Positions 1 through 12,728 of a stretch of 64,000 nt of DNA are shown here, piece after piece; position 1 is the first letter of the stretch; every line of letters begins with the position of its first letter. Source of the DNA: Allantophomopsis cytisporea (taxonomy: Eukaryota > Ascomycota > Leotiomycetes > Phacidiales > Phacidiaceae); NCBI GenBank assembly GCA_024752435.1, contig CP103037.1, forward strand, positions 1,054,001-1,118,000, given 5' to 3'. The position numbers and the translations under genes are program-made. The notes under the pieces were generated by a model. It did not search any database. It had not been told where the DNA came from and saw only the letters and a list, made by a program, of their open reading frames with translations.

Positions 1-547
1 AGAGGTTCAAGTCCTCCACAGCAGGCTTGTCGGCAAGCTCTGCAGCTCCCTTTTGAAGCAACATGCGACCAAGCATGCTACCCTTCTCGCGGATTCTCTT
101 GGTGAGGGCTCTAGTGTCAACACCATAGATGGCTGGTACGCCTTGCTCCTTCAACCAGGCGCCCAATGAAGAGGTGGCAAGGTAGTGCGAGTATTCCTCG
201 CCGGCGTACGAAGCCGTGACGAGACCAGCAATGTGAATCTGGCTGGCCTCGAAGTATGCTGGGAGATCCTTCAAGAGCTCGTCCATGGTCTCCCGAGATG
301 GGACACCATAGTTACCAACCAGGGGGAAGGTGATAACCAGAATCTGGCCTCTGTATGAGGGATCAGTGACTGACTCTGGGTAGCCCACCATACCAGTCTG
401 GAAGACCAATTCTCCCGCGACGCTCTTTGGAGCACCGAAGCTGTAACCCTGGTAGACGGTGCCATCCTCGAGCTCGAGACTGACGAGACCCTCATTCTTG
501 CTGTCAACCAGCTGCGCAGAGACTGGCGCGAATGGAAGTTCGCTCAT
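1..547 (-). CDS. pyrABCN: Multifunctional pyrimidine biosynthesis protein (CPSase-ATCase), N-terminal part
   Basis: The first 182 codons of a protein that continues past the left window edge. The frame shows the small-subunit domain of carbamoyl-phosphate synthase from about residue 20: LELEDGTVYQGYSFG, GELVFQTGMVGYPES, ITFPLVGNYG and YGVDTRALTKRIREKGSMLG. These blocks fit the fungal Ura2/PyrABCN type (glutamine amidotransferase, CPSase, inactive DHOase-like and ATCase in one chain) better than the arginine-specific small subunit, because there is no mitochondrial leader. The protein makes carbamoyl aspartate from glutamine, bicarbonate and aspartate in de novo UMP synthesis. No intron is seen in this part. 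Only the N-terminal end is visible, so the fused architecture is inferred from family resemblance. Confidence 0.9.
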   Translation of the reverse strand, partial: MSELPFAPVSAQLVDSKNEGLVSLELEDGTVYQGYSFGAPKSVAGELVFQTGMVGYPESVTDPSYRGQILVITFPLVGNYGVPSRETMDELLKDLPAYFEASQIHIAGLVTASYAGEEYSHYLATSSLGAWLKEQGVPAIYGVDTRALTKRIREKGSMLGRMLLQKGAAELADKPAVEDLNL

Positions 548-2051
548 CGTAGTGGTTGGTTGTGTTTGTTGAGCAGAGCTCAGGATGGGGAAAAATTCAA
601 GCTCTTATGAGGCAAAAACCGTCATAAGTCCAGGTGCTTTCTTCTGGATCGACGCAGGGCGACGAGAAGGAAGAGAGAAACAACTGAATGCTTTTTTGGG
701 GCCAGGGAATTTTAATATAAAAGATATGAAAAGTTCGTCCGGGGGCAATTAGGCCATCAAGCAACCAGCAGAATGATATATGGGATGATGTAGAGTGTGC
801 AACCCAAAATAATGAAAGAAATTTGAAGAGACGCAGCAGGAGAGGGCCTTTTGGCCAAACTTTTTGTGAGAAATTCGTCCTATGCATCAAATTCGTGGTA
901 GTAGCCGAGACTAGTCGCTCTACCGTAGCCCCGTTCGGCCCCTCGATTTGCGTTACGAATGCCTCAGCCTTGCATAAGGCACAAAGTTTGAACCAATAGC
1001 GAAGGTGGAGATAGAAGCTTGTCTTGGATCGGATAAGATCTCTGGGAAAGATTCTCCGTACCTAGCATTATAGGGTAAGGTAGGTGGTACTTGAGTGCAA
1101 TAGGTACCAGAGAAATACGTACATAATTACATACATATGTACCTAACTATGCATCAAAGTTTTCTCTTTTTTTTCTTTGCTTTGCTCTTCTCTCTCTTTT
1201 TTTGTTTCTATTTTTTATTCTTATATCTACTTATCCTGCAAGCAAGGAACTCTGACTGTCGGGTATCTCATGCTGCCGTCAATCCAGATCTCACAAATCC
1301 TCCAGTTTCTGTGTACCAATTTCCCTCAAAATTTCTTCCTTTCATCATCTTCCACCTCTTGATCATAGAAAAGGGTGGTGGGGTCGTGGCATCATAGGAA
1401 CAACCTTGCCGGTGCACTGACTAAAATTTACATGCCTTTATGAAATTTTTCACCCTTGCGCAACTTTTGTCTTGGAGCTCATGGCCTTGTCGCGCTCTAG
1501 GCTTTGGTAGAAGAAAAAAAGAAGAGCGGAGAAACTGGCTAGTCACGAGGTTTGATAGCTTTACAATCTTTACTCTCACTCTAGGACAAGCGCCAGAAGT
1601 AATTTGCTATGATACACTGAAGTGACCGGTCTACAAACCTACCAGGTATATCTATTTCACCTCATTTCACTTTACCGTCACGTACCGGAGACATCCATAT
1701 TTTCTTAGAACTTCATAGCTACCAGAAAAGATGACTGGACGAAATATAACCGGTACTCCTATTGTTTGCTCCATCTCAGGCAAATGTGACTAAGGAGAGG
1801 AAGAAAACGCTTGTTCGCCATATGAACACATAACCAACCCGTATGCCCCCATTCGGCGCCATGACCGCCATGCCCCTCCACGCAATACATACTCCGCAAA
1901 GTGCTCCAGGCTTTAACATTCTTGTCACCGCCTCAGAGGCCCCGCGAAAGTAGAACGCTACAGTCTACGAGTCAACTCTTGTCTTCTCCACGCCCTGAAA
2001 CACCAAGGGTAATATTTTCCTGGCTTTAGATGAGCGTGAAAGATCCTCGAG

Positions 2052-2069
2052 GTATGTATGTATGTATGT
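2052..2069. repeat. (GTAT)n microsatellite
   Basis: Four and a half tandem copies of a four-base unit in the divergent promoter region. A partner tract in the opposite sense (ATAC units) lies about 350 bases further on. Confidence 0.85.
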
Positions 2070-2407
2070 CTCTCTCAACCGTTGGAGTGTACCCTTGGTA
2101 GGTTCAATGAGAGATTTACCTCAGCAAGGACATCGATACTCTGTAGGACCTGTTCAATAAACGACCAGATTCACTTGTAGTTTGTGATAACTAGAGACAA
2201 ATGCGATGTTGCAAGTGCTGGGATAAAGAATGTCCTGTTTACACTTCTTGTACGCAGACAGTAAGTCGTACACCATAGGAAGCAAGTTGATGAAGATGTA
2301 CAGAATACGTTACTATATATGTTCTTGCTCACGGATGGTCCTCGTGGACTCTAACTATACCCGTAGACAGCTTTGACTCGTACATATGCATGCGGACATA
2401 CATGGTA

Positions 2408-2428
2408 ATACATACATACATACATACA
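2408..2428. repeat. (ATAC)n microsatellite
   Basis: Five tandem copies of a four-base unit that is the complement of the GTAT tract upstream. The two could pair as an imperfect inverted repeat, though simple slippage is the plain explanation. Confidence 0.85.
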
Positions 2429-3195
2429 AGCGGGATGATATCGCCAATCTTGGTTTTGTTACTTCACAAGCTGCCTCGTTCCTTGAGTGCGCCATGTGTG
2501 CCAAGAATGCGGTGTTGAGGATTTCGTATTTTGACATACAACATATTATGGCGCTTAAATTCTATAGAACTGATGAGATGAGAGAATACATGAACTTCTG
2601 GTGCTCCCATGCTCTCTCGTCAATGTCACTCTGGTCAGCCTCCCGCCCCCGACGCTTTGCTCGAGGTGGTGGGAATGACAGCATCGAAGTCTAAAGATGC
2701 GATTCTGTGATCCATCAACCAAGCGGTGTCTAGCCGAACAACTGATTGGCTCGATAAGCCGTGTAAACATGACAACCCCCGGTCGTATATGAAGATGGAG
2801 TGCATGCGTGCAATCATGGTGCATGAAGCATGAAAAGATTCAGATGATCTCGACCAAGCAAAAGTGCTAGTTGCCTCACACACATCGATGAACACACAGA
2901 GATATACATAGACTAATTATATAGGTCATGTGTGGAAATTATTGCGCTTTAATATCGCGCATTTGTTCTTGCTTCCATCTTCCTGCACTTCCTTCTTCAT
3001 TTCCTGGGCTGATAATCGCGCATGGTGCGACATATGGACATGATTGACACGAATAAACAAAAACAAACTACCACCATTTGTTGACTCAACGCCGGGAGGC
3101 TGACGAGAGACAATTCTCAGCTTGACCGCGTCCCCATTGCGAGCAACAACTTTGTGAGAAACCCTCATCGTTTTCTTCGACACAATTGAGTCAAC

Positions 3196-6100
3196 ATGTT
3201 GTCTGCTGTGCTCCAGTCGAAGCCCTCTCGCAAGAGGAATAATGGCCGCTCACCTTTTTCCTCGCCATATGGAAATCCTTCCTCTCCAGATGAACCCCGA
3301 CGTCACAGAACAGAGACTAGACACGCTGCTGCTGCCTATACCGAAACAGAGGACGATGATCATGGAGGAGAGGGCGAGGCAGAGGATGGAGGGGAGGGCG
3401 GCGACGAAGAGAATGAGGAAGAGCAGGACGAGGATGATGAAGATGCTCGAGAAGGAACACCACTGTTACCAATTTTTTCTGCAGCTCATCTCGGTATGGA
3501 ATTACAGATCCCTATGTTATTTTACGCTTAAACAACAAACTGACTTGTCAATAGATGCTTTGCCAGTCTACAATATCACGCACGCTATCCGACTTATTGT
3601 CATACCAAGATGCGAAACAACCTTGACCTGGGACCAGCTTCGATCGCCTCAAGTTTCCCAGTTCCTTGTGAAGCCCATGCAACAAATGATTCGGACCTCC
3701 CACTTCTCGCGCGCCACCTTATATGCCTTGATGGCAAATTGCCTCCAATTCGAAAAGGAAGCTCAGATGAACCCCAGCAACGCAGGAACCAGTACAACAA
3801 GGGCGAAGGCTTGTGAGCTCATAGCTATCAAGTTACTCAAGGAATACAACACTCGAGAGCTAATCGACGCCTTATCCTACGACTTCTTTCCACTACAAGG
3901 CTTGATGCCCGCGGAATCTATCATAAATCCAGGACCGAACTGGGAGCAAAAGGCTCGCCCAGCGGCATCACGAACATCAACGCTCGAAGTAGCTATTCGA
4001 GCACAAGCCAAAAAGTTTCTTGCTCATCCTGTTGTTGTACAGCAGCTAGAAGCGATCTGGGCTGGAAATATTGTGTTTCATTCTGCTGCAGATAACCTGC
4101 ATCGGCCACAACAGGTTCCAAATTTGATCAATTACAGGACAACGAACGAAAATACCCCACTACTACAAGCCTCGCCCGATAAATTGCAGCCAGCAAAGCA
4201 ACGAAGCCATGTACAACAGGTGATGGTTACTACGAGGAGAACTGTCACTCTGTACGATCCGAGAGACGCATCGTTGTTCAAGTTATCAAGATTGAGAGTC
4301 CCCCGTTATCGTCAATTTCTTTCCACTTGCTCACTTGCTGTCCTTCTCGGATTGTTTCTTGCTGTCTTGATAGAGAGATCCTTGGAAATCACCACTGTCG
4401 AAGTCATATTCTGGTTTTGGAGTGCAGGATTTTTACTTGATGAGCTTGTGGGATTCAACGAACAAGGTTTCTCTCTTTATATTATGAGTTTCTGGAACAC
4501 CTTTGATCTGGGAATTCTCATGCTCCTAATCCTCTATTACTGCATGCGCCTTTATGGTATTTTTCTGGTGGATGTTGGCAAACATGAGTGGAATTCCATG
4601 GCTTATGATGTGTTGGCGTCGACTGCGGTACTCCTTTTCCCACGACTATTTAGCGTTCTAGACCATTATCGCTACTTTTCCCAGCTTCTCATCGCCTTTA
4701 GACTTATGACCGTCGACCTGATTGCCGTTTTTACGCTCATCGTTATCGCATGCAGTGGCTTCTTTGTTGCGTTTACGTTGTCTTTTGGAAGGGGCGAGTA
4801 CGATGCGAACGAGGTTATGTTCAAGATGTTTCAACAGATCATGGGATTCACACCTGCTGCTTGGGAGGCATGGCCTACCTACAATATGCTGGGAAAGGCC
4901 ATTTTGACACTATTCCTTTTTATCTGTCATTTCTTGATCGTTACGATACTCATTACAGTGCTTACGAATAGTTTCATGAAGATCGTTGCCAACGCCAATG
5001 GTAAGTATATGCAATAGCTTCAGTGTTACTCTTTGTGAGTCTTACTAACACCAAATAGAGGAGCATCAGTTTGTGTTTGCTGTTAACACAATAAGTAAGT
5101 TCGCCTTCAAAGTCTTAAGAAGCTCTAGCTAATACGATATATAGGCATGGTTAAGAATGACGCTTTATTCTCATACGTGGCACCAAGTAATATTCTAGCC
5201 TGGGTTCTTGCGCCACTTCGATATATGATACCTTTCCGCTCTTTTATCAAACTGAATAGAACGGTTATCAAGATCACTCATTTCCCGCTTCTGTTCTCTA
5301 TCTTTGCATACGAGAAGATATTTCTTGCCCGCTCTGTTTTTGAGCCGACAGATCTTGTTGAACATCAGAATCGCAAGCGTATGATATCATTCCAGGATCC
5401 AAGGACAAGACCTGCTCTGTTCAGTCCAACTATTAGACTTAGACAGGAGTCCGTTGCTGGTTTTCAGAAAGATAGGGCACTCGATGAAGTATTTAGACTT
5501 GCTCCACGGAACAATGACCGAATGGCCAAGAATGAGCAGAGAAGGAATACGAGTTTTGCGGTTAATAACTGGATGGACCACCAAGAAGGTATGGCGAGCT
5601 CTCCTCCGGAGCAGGATCGCGATGTAGTTGATCGCTTGGAGACGAGAGCACGAGCAACACGCAGAGCCAGTATATTAAGGCGTGAGCAATTTGGGCGAGA
5701 TGTTTCGGGAACACGATCTGTCTATTCCGACCCTGCCGATCTTATGTCTACTGGAGCTGATGCTTTCCATCGGCGTTCGATGAATGACTTGAACATGCAC
5801 TTGGAGGATACTGGCGATGCAGATGCTGATGGTGCAGATGGAGACGATGAGCTTGGAGCCGACGAAGATGAGAACATGTCCTTATCCAAACGCAGTCACA
5901 AGAGCGCTGGCAGCAGACATTCAGAGAAGGAGGATGAAGGCTATTTCCGCACCCCTACGGCAGCTCGTTTAGGTGCCCCATTGTTGTCCTCTTCGCTGGC
6001 CTCATCTCGTCAAAAACAACATACAACGAATCTTGAGGTACCTCGTTCTATACCTCAGAAGCACCACAACCGCCAGGCCTCAGAAACAACAATTCTCTTC

Positions 6101-6742
6101 AATCCCGAACACATGACTTCGTCTGGATCCATTAGTCCTCCAAAATCCCGACCTACATCTTCCCGGCATGCTGTGAATGTACCTATATCTCGTACACCGG
6201 CTGTTGCTCACTCCCCCAAGCACTCTGTTTATGGTTCCTCCAAACCAAGACCGATCATGCCCCACAGTGTCTACTCGTCAGATCCTAGCCGCATTCTACT
6301 TGCCCGAGAGAATCGCTCACGAACACACCAGATTCGCCATAGAAGAAGCAGTCTCGACATGGATCTATTCTCTGATCTAGGCGGCGATGGTTTTAGTAAT
6401 ACGAACCATCTTGCTGGTGCTGTGCCAAGCTCTTTTGCTACACAGATGGCTATGGCCACAGGCATGGTAAAGAGAGGGGGCAGTGATGGAGATACTGACA
6501 GAATGATGGGTCGTCTGATGCTGGCACGGATGAAGACGCTCGAGGAAGCTTTCCAAGAGGTGGTGAGAGAGATGAGGAGCGGGAATGTAACCGCTAACGC
6601 TAGTGGAAACGTCACGGCGACGGGCAATAGTCCTGTAGAGGGTGGGAAGAGGAGAATCAAGAAGAGGAGGGAGAAGGCGAGGCAGGATAATATTCGTCCT
6701 ACCTCGGATGACACTGATGATTTGAGAGGTCAGTCTTTGTGA
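3196..6742 (+). CDS. yvc1: TRP-type vacuolar cation channel (Yvc1-like)
   Basis: Four exons (3196-3493, 3555-5000, 5059-5094, 5145-6742) give 1125 residues. Known family role: a Ca2+-permeable TRP channel of the vacuole membrane that releases calcium under osmotic and oxidative stress. Visible: a very acidic stretch at residues 50-85, a cytosolic N-terminal domain, then six hydrophobic segments at roughly 350-370, 381-400, 416-440, 450-468, 488-510 and 548-570. The pore loop between the last two holds EVMFKMFQQIMGFTP. After the last helix comes a conserved stretch (KIVANAN, joined over the tiny third exon to VFAVNTISMVKNDALFSY), then a long disordered, charged tail ending in a KRRIKKRREKAR basic patch. 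All introns keep frame. The tail is much longer than in yeast Yvc1, as is common in filamentous fungi. Confidence 0.88.
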
Positions 6743-9202
6743 TGAGAGATGATGGCTATGTTTATGATGGATGGCATTTCTGGCGTTGATAAAAATTGAA
6801 GAGGAGTTGCGTTTGATATACTGCATTTCGCATTATATGATAGCTCGAGATTACTTGTACAATTAGATTTTCTTCTTCTGCGCTCTATACCGATATCTGC
6901 TTTTGCTTTAGACTTTTGTTTTGCTTGGTTGCGGAGGAGTTTTGCACCTAGTGAATAGATGATCGAATCAAGACAAATACATCTTGTGCTTCTGGGGATG
7001 CATGAATTCACCTTTTTGACGGTGATTGCATAAATGATGCCGAAGGTGTGGATGATGATGAAGCTTGTGTCTGTACAACATGCAGACAGTAAGCTTGCTT
7101 GAACAGTCGATTACAATTGAATCCTTCGTGTTAGGATCAGCAAAGAACCGGTCTAGCCAGACGGAGGAGGTACTCATATGTACTGGAGGTTGGATGCTTT
7201 GAAATCGGAACCAGCACTCTTGACTTGCTTGTTCGAAGTGAGTGTACACATATCTATCTTCTAAAGCCAAGATATACCACTTTCTAAAGGGTATGCATTA
7301 TATCGCAAGGGAAATACATGAAAGGGTTTCTTCCAATATCCACCCATCGTAAATTAGATGGTTGTATTGTTTTTGTACCGAGAATTCTAGAATATGCAAG
7401 ATCAGAATCTGGCCTGCTTTTGTTTTTATGTGAGTTGTAGGTAAAGGACAGGATCACGCCTTGCTCGAAATGATGTTTTATATGTCAACCAAAACGATTT
7501 GGTAAGTAATGCTTCGAGTCAAGGTTGTCAGCTTAACACAGGCAATCACATTGTACTGCCTACATCAAAGTCATGTTGTTATGCCTGTGAGTTATAATCA
7601 ACGTACCGCATAGTATGGTTGTAAAGTGTTTTTGGGAAGCATGATGATGAGCTCTTGCGTAATTACCCAAACCCATCGCATACGTTTGCGGTGCTTCAAT
7701 GTTGAGTCAAGAGAACTTAATGTTATATTCACCTACACAAGCAAAATCGGCTTCTCGGTATTATGTGGCTCAGAAAACTGACAGCTATGAGTGACTGACG
7801 ACATGGTTCTCAACGACTATATTGTATGATGCAAAGATACTATTTATAAGATGATCAGGTGCCTAGTGTTAGAGATGATAACAAGCGAATGCATCATACT
7901 CTAGATGCTTGATTAAACATTCCTGGTTCCCGCCGTAAATCTTCCAGAATAAAGAGCTCTTGCTTGACTCGATATCAAGAATCAACTTGTAAATATGTGC
8001 TTCTTCTATCCGAAGATGATATAATCAGCTTCCGGCATGTAACTTTATACTAAATCGAGATAATAAACGTGGTATTTATGATATGCATGTAAAGTAATGA
8101 ATTTGTTGCAAGTGCATAAAAACCATAATCAAACTCACATAAGAACGATTTCAAGGCAGATATATAAGGACCGGTTCTCACAGAAGAATTCTTGTTTACC
8201 TTTGTCCTAAAAAGTTGGTTGGTTTCTCATAGTTAGGCGTTTAATGCTTGAGTGCTCACCTCCATTGTTTACATTCACACGTCCGCTCATACTTCTCCCA
8301 TTCGAAACACCACCTCTTTTCGTTACTCTCAGCAACCACCATTTGCTGCTCCTACTGTCTCAACCAACATTGTGAATTATACACTGCTGAAAGTCTTCAA
8401 TCGTCCATGATCTCAACTTTTGAGGTTTAGACTTCTTAGAACAGTGTCCCAATACAGTCACCCGACACTTTCGTAAGTGCAGAACATTCTGTGATGTTTC
8501 GAATCACCGACGGTCACATCTCAGGTCAAGTCCAATCTCTATCCATCACATTCTAGAATTCACCACTCTCATTACATCTTCGTATATATACGAGCTTTGC
8601 GGTCAACAAAACGCGTAAAATTCTTCAATCAGTGCTTTGAGCTAGAACATATTGGATCTTCGTTACTTTTGTACTGAAGCATACACAGAGACTAGATTGC
8701 TTGAGGTATCCGGACTCGTGAGTGCTATCGCCACTCAGGTATGTACTTTACTTCACTTTACTTCACTTCACTCCATTCACTTCATTTATTTTAATTCCAC
8801 TTCACTAAACCCTACCTTACCTCACCTTGGTTGTCCTCACTTCACTTCACTTCACTTTTTGGCACTCAATCTGTACCCGACACAAAAGTATCGAAACCTC
8901 TCTCACTTACATGCTTGGCAGATATCACATGAAAATGAGCATCGAAAAGTGATATCTTGTCTTCTGGAGTCCCTACTTACAAGCTTTATACAAGATCATC
9001 ATGACTAAAGCTGACGTTTCATAGCCAAGAAGTTGAAAGAACGCCGGGAAATCTGCACCACAAGAGACCCTTCGAGGCAGCCATCTCGAATCGAAAAAAG
9101 TACTTTTGAAGCTACTACACGTTTCAGTACGCACAACTAACTCCAATCCAAAGGACCACGTGAGCATGTACGTTGGTAGCTTTCACTTTACAGGAATCTG
9201 AG
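6743..9202. other. Intergenic region downstream of TRP channel and upstream of chromodomain gene
   Basis: About 2.5 kb, AT-rich in its first two thirds, with no frame that looks coding. The last 500 bases are pyrimidine-rich on the plus strand and carry the CACTT pentamers listed separately, probably promoter and 5' leader of the next gene. The sequence just before the next ATG (tttacag) could be an acceptor of a leader intron. Confidence 0.55.
8743..8857 (+). repeat. Degenerate (CACTT)n pentamer tract
   Basis: A run of CACTT/TACTT units, interrupted in the middle and perfect again near the end (TTCACTTCACTTCACTT). It lies about 350 bases before the start codon of the chromodomain gene, on its sense strand, so it probably sits in the promoter or leader. 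Confidence 0.75.
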
Positions 9203-12079
9203 ATGGCGTCTCCCGTATCATCTAAGGAGAATGTGAGAACAGCTATGTCTCCGAGCAAGGTCAAGAATTCGCTCCACCACAATATGGAGCTGTCACCAGA
9301 GTCAAATGGACTTCCCAGTCGACCCAAATCATCAACAAAGCGCCCAGAATGGTACAAGGCAGGATATGTAACTAAGGCCAAGGTACCTCCTAAAGAACAA
9401 ACTCTTGACTGGAAGAAACTACACCCCGTCGAAGAATTTCATTTTTGCCACAATCGGGCTAAAGCCAAATGGGAATTAATAGCTGTCCCAAAAGATTCCT
9501 ACAAGCCCACCGATTTGGTCTCCAAATGGCAGGAGAATCCACCATCTTTACCATCTACTATAGGTTTGGCAAAGATCTGGACTCTTCGGGCTAAAGATGA
9601 TGGTGTCTATTTCAGGTGGAGAAAGGAAGAGGATATTCAAGGATTGTACAGCACATCGGGCAAGAAGGTAATGGGTGCTAGCCGAAGTGACCTGACGTTT
9701 AGCAGTCTGAATCCACGAGGTTATGTACATGATCCTAAGAAGACTGTTGAGACAGAGTCAGCAAATGTTTCGCCATTCAAATCCCAAAATGCGGGCTCTC
9801 CTTTTAATGGTAGAGCGTCTTTCCCGACTACGATGGTAAGTCAAGCAGCTCTACATCCAAATTCCAACGCACTCTTAATACAAAAGCCGCAAACATCTAA
9901 CTCTTACCAAACCGCTATTTTATATGTATGGTATGGGTGGATTATTTCTTCTGTTGCTCTTGTTGGCACTATATCGGTCACTTCTTACATTCAAAGTGAA
10001 TGATCTAACAGGTTTTATCAGATCTCACCACCAAGCGGTTCAGGTAGCGACTTTAGCTACATGAAGAGAGCAGAGGAGGAAACCTATAACGATAGCGAAC
10101 TCGTCAAAGGCCAGGGCTATGTGCCAAAGAATCGGGTGCATGCCGTCGAAGACCCAGATATCAACAAACCTTGGCAATTACCGCCTGAGTCCGGAGCACG
10201 TGAATATTTTACCGGAAAGGTGGTGAGGTATCTTTCTAAGACCACGAAGAAAGACAAGGTCAAGGACCTGTTTTTCTTGTGGGATGGAGCTTCTGGCCGA
10301 TTGGAGATCAAGGAGTCTGAGCTCACCATTGAAAATGTGATGTTTCAGAATATGCTGAAAATCAACTATAGCGCCCAGGGACAACATTTCTTGCTCCTTA
10401 TGAAGGACAAAGGTGTTGAGTTCTTGTTCACAACTAATGTCAATATCGAAACTTGGTCTCGCTTAAAGCGTTGCTTCTACCTGGTGGTTGATGTGGCTCC
10501 AGGTCGACAGACATGCAGCAGCATGATGGAAGAAGGCTTTTGGGCGAAGAAGATTGCAGCTCTTGAGAAGTTCCACAAGACAAATCCTGTCCCACCACTG
10601 GCAAAGCCTACTTCTAGCCAAGCTATCAATAGCCCTCAACGTACTTCTCCTACCAAAAAGCCGTTCCAAGCCGTAACTCAGAAGCCCCCAATTCCACCAA
10701 CTGTCTTCGACGAAGACTCGGAAGATGAACAGAATCCAAAAGCCGTCGAAAACGTCAAGGTGCCAAAGAAAGCAACCCCACATAAGAGTGGAAGTCCAAA
10801 GAAGACTAAAGGGGATGAGAAAGATACTTCGCACACGAAGAAATCGCCAAAGAAAACTCAGCCTCCTAAGGATGCTGACACTGATTCTGAAGGCCTCTTC
10901 TACAGAACAGTCATGCTTCCAGTGCATGTCAATGACCAGGTGGTCCGACTCATTCCCAATGAGATACTGAAGAATGGCAAGAAGGACAAATGGGATGTTT
11001 TTGACGGTCCGTGGCGTATCAAGAGGATTGGTACTGCGGCGAATCAAATCTTTTCCATCAATATGGAAGACTGGAGGGACAAGGAGAAGAAGAGCAAGAT
11101 GCTCACTACTAAGGTCGAGTTGAATTTCCCTCCTCCCAAGGACACAAAAGCAAAAAGCAAGTGGGTGGAGCTTGACCGTCTGCTTCCTGTCTTAGACACA
11201 GCAAATGTGAGTCCGAAGAAACTTCGTCCCGGCTGCCTCGTCATCACCGCATTGCCAGAGTGGGCCAAGCTTCTCAAAGATAACGCAGAGGAAGGATCAA
11301 CTGCCAGAACGGGCTCAAAGTCAGCGAAAGCTGCCAACCATGATACGGATGTCGTTCTCGGACTTGTGCGATTGAAGAAAGATCGATGGGTTGCAGTGTG
11401 CGAGACCACATCGAAGGCAGTTAGCGATGATCAGTACGAGGTCGAAAAGTTACGCGCCAAACGTCTTCGTCGCTTTTCAAACCAGGACGCCGTCGTAAAG
11501 GAGCGTGGTCTCGAGACTGAACGGCAGGACCCATGGGTTGATAGATACCTGAAGAACTGCCCTCAGAACGTCAAGCAGGATATCATTATTGTAGCCGAAT
11601 TCCTCGTCAAGTGGGCGGGCTGGCCGAGCGAAGACGATTCGTGGGTGATTGGTGCTGACGTTCCAGGTGAGTTCATTGAGGAGTACAACGATATCACCGA
11701 CCCACTGCGTGGCAAGCATCCCGATGCAGAGCTGGAAGATCCGGAGGACTTGTTCATGGAAGATGACCGAATCAAGCCTTCGAAGAAGCGCAAGGCCGGA
11801 AAGTCGAAGTCAAAGTCAAAGGGAGCGGAGAAGGCCCGTATTATTGAGACTTCGGGTGGCAAGGCTAATCGTGCTGGTGATACTGTGGCAGACCGAACTT
11901 CAAATGATAGTGATGACTCTACGGTTCAGGAGAAGCTGAGTCTGCGCAAGGCTATCCAGGCGTCGCTGGAAGACGATGAATTCGGCTCTTTTGCTGATAT
12001 GGGTGCATTCTCGTCCGATGATGATGCCATGGGATTATTCGTCAATTCTGGGGATGACCAGGATGACGATGATGAGTAA
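9203..12079 (+). CDS. Chromodomain-like nuclear protein with UIM-like tail
   Basis: Two exons, best read as 9203-9925 and 10022-12079, giving about 926 residues. The donor could instead lie at 9836 (gtaagt); both choices keep frame and differ by 30 residues. Visible: a conserved-looking N-terminal block (RPEWYKAGYVTKAKVPP, DWKKLHPVEEFHFC); a second block after the intron (EYFTGKVVRYLSK, DLFFLWDGASGRLEIKE); a long Lys/Ser/Pro linker with SPKK-type motifs; then a chromodomain-like core VAEFLVKWAGWPSEDDSWV; KKRKAGKSKSKSKG as a likely nuclear signal; and near the end LRKAIQASLEDDE, close to a ubiquitin-interacting motif, with an acidic terminus. I do not recognise the whole protein. A histone or ubiquitin reader role is inference. 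Chromodomains also occur in retroelement integrases, but no reverse transcriptase or integrase residues are present. Confidence 0.72.
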
Positions 12080-12728
12080 GGGGCCTTTCAGGTCCGATAT
12101 TATGAAGAGATGATGAACGGGCTACGGTATAAGGATGTTACGACTGATGATCATACGACTATGAATTTATGGAGTTTACGAGGTTGATTCAGGCGGCAGA
12201 CATGATGACAAGGATTGTACGATTATGGTATTTGCGAGGAGGGGTTGAAATGCGGATATTACGACGAGTTGTATGGATTTTGGGAGAAGTCAGCGTTGTT
12301 ATGGATCTGTCAAGGAGGTTTCAATCGGCTTCGGGATTGTGTACTTCGACCATCCGCGCTTCCGGGGCCTGGATTTGGTAATCAGGATGGTAGTGATTTA
12401 GTCTTCGTTTGAACTAATCTACTGAAATTGAATCGGTTGGACCTGGTCAAGTGTTACCATCTAATGATGATCTATACACTGGCGTTTCTTACTCCTGCTA
12501 ATCAACGTTGCTGCATCCTGTATTCCTAGTTGATGAAGTTCTACAATGGCCAAGTATTTTCAAACAAGTGAGTTGGTATCAATGATTGAACTATCATGAA
12601 TGACTGGAACACCATGAGAAACTAAGCCCTTGTCAACAGTCCAGCCACTATAGATAACTAAGCGCTTTCTATCATCCGGCGAGACTATGCACTCACATCG
12701 ATTCGGAACTCCAGCCTATGTCTTACAT
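12080..12728. other. Convergent 3' intergenic region
   Basis: The 650 bases between the ends of the chromodomain gene and the ubiquitin hydrolase. The short open frames just after 12160 have no family features and look like read-through of 3' untranslated sequence. Nothing else seen. Confidence 0.6.

Larger units (their letters stand above)
548..3195. other. Long divergent intergenic region (pyrABCN / TRP channel)
   Basis: About 2.6 kb that must hold both promoters. It contains a T/C-rich tract near 1155-1220 and two ATAC/GTAT microsatellites. Several short open frames occur on both strands, but none has recognisable domains, matching splice sites or a coding look. I see no gene here. Confidence 0.6.

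Noticed and set aside
9203..12079. Retrotransposon origin of the chromodomain protein
   Set aside because: No reverse transcriptase, RNase H or integrase residues, no flanking long terminal repeats, and the gene carries a spliceosomal intron.
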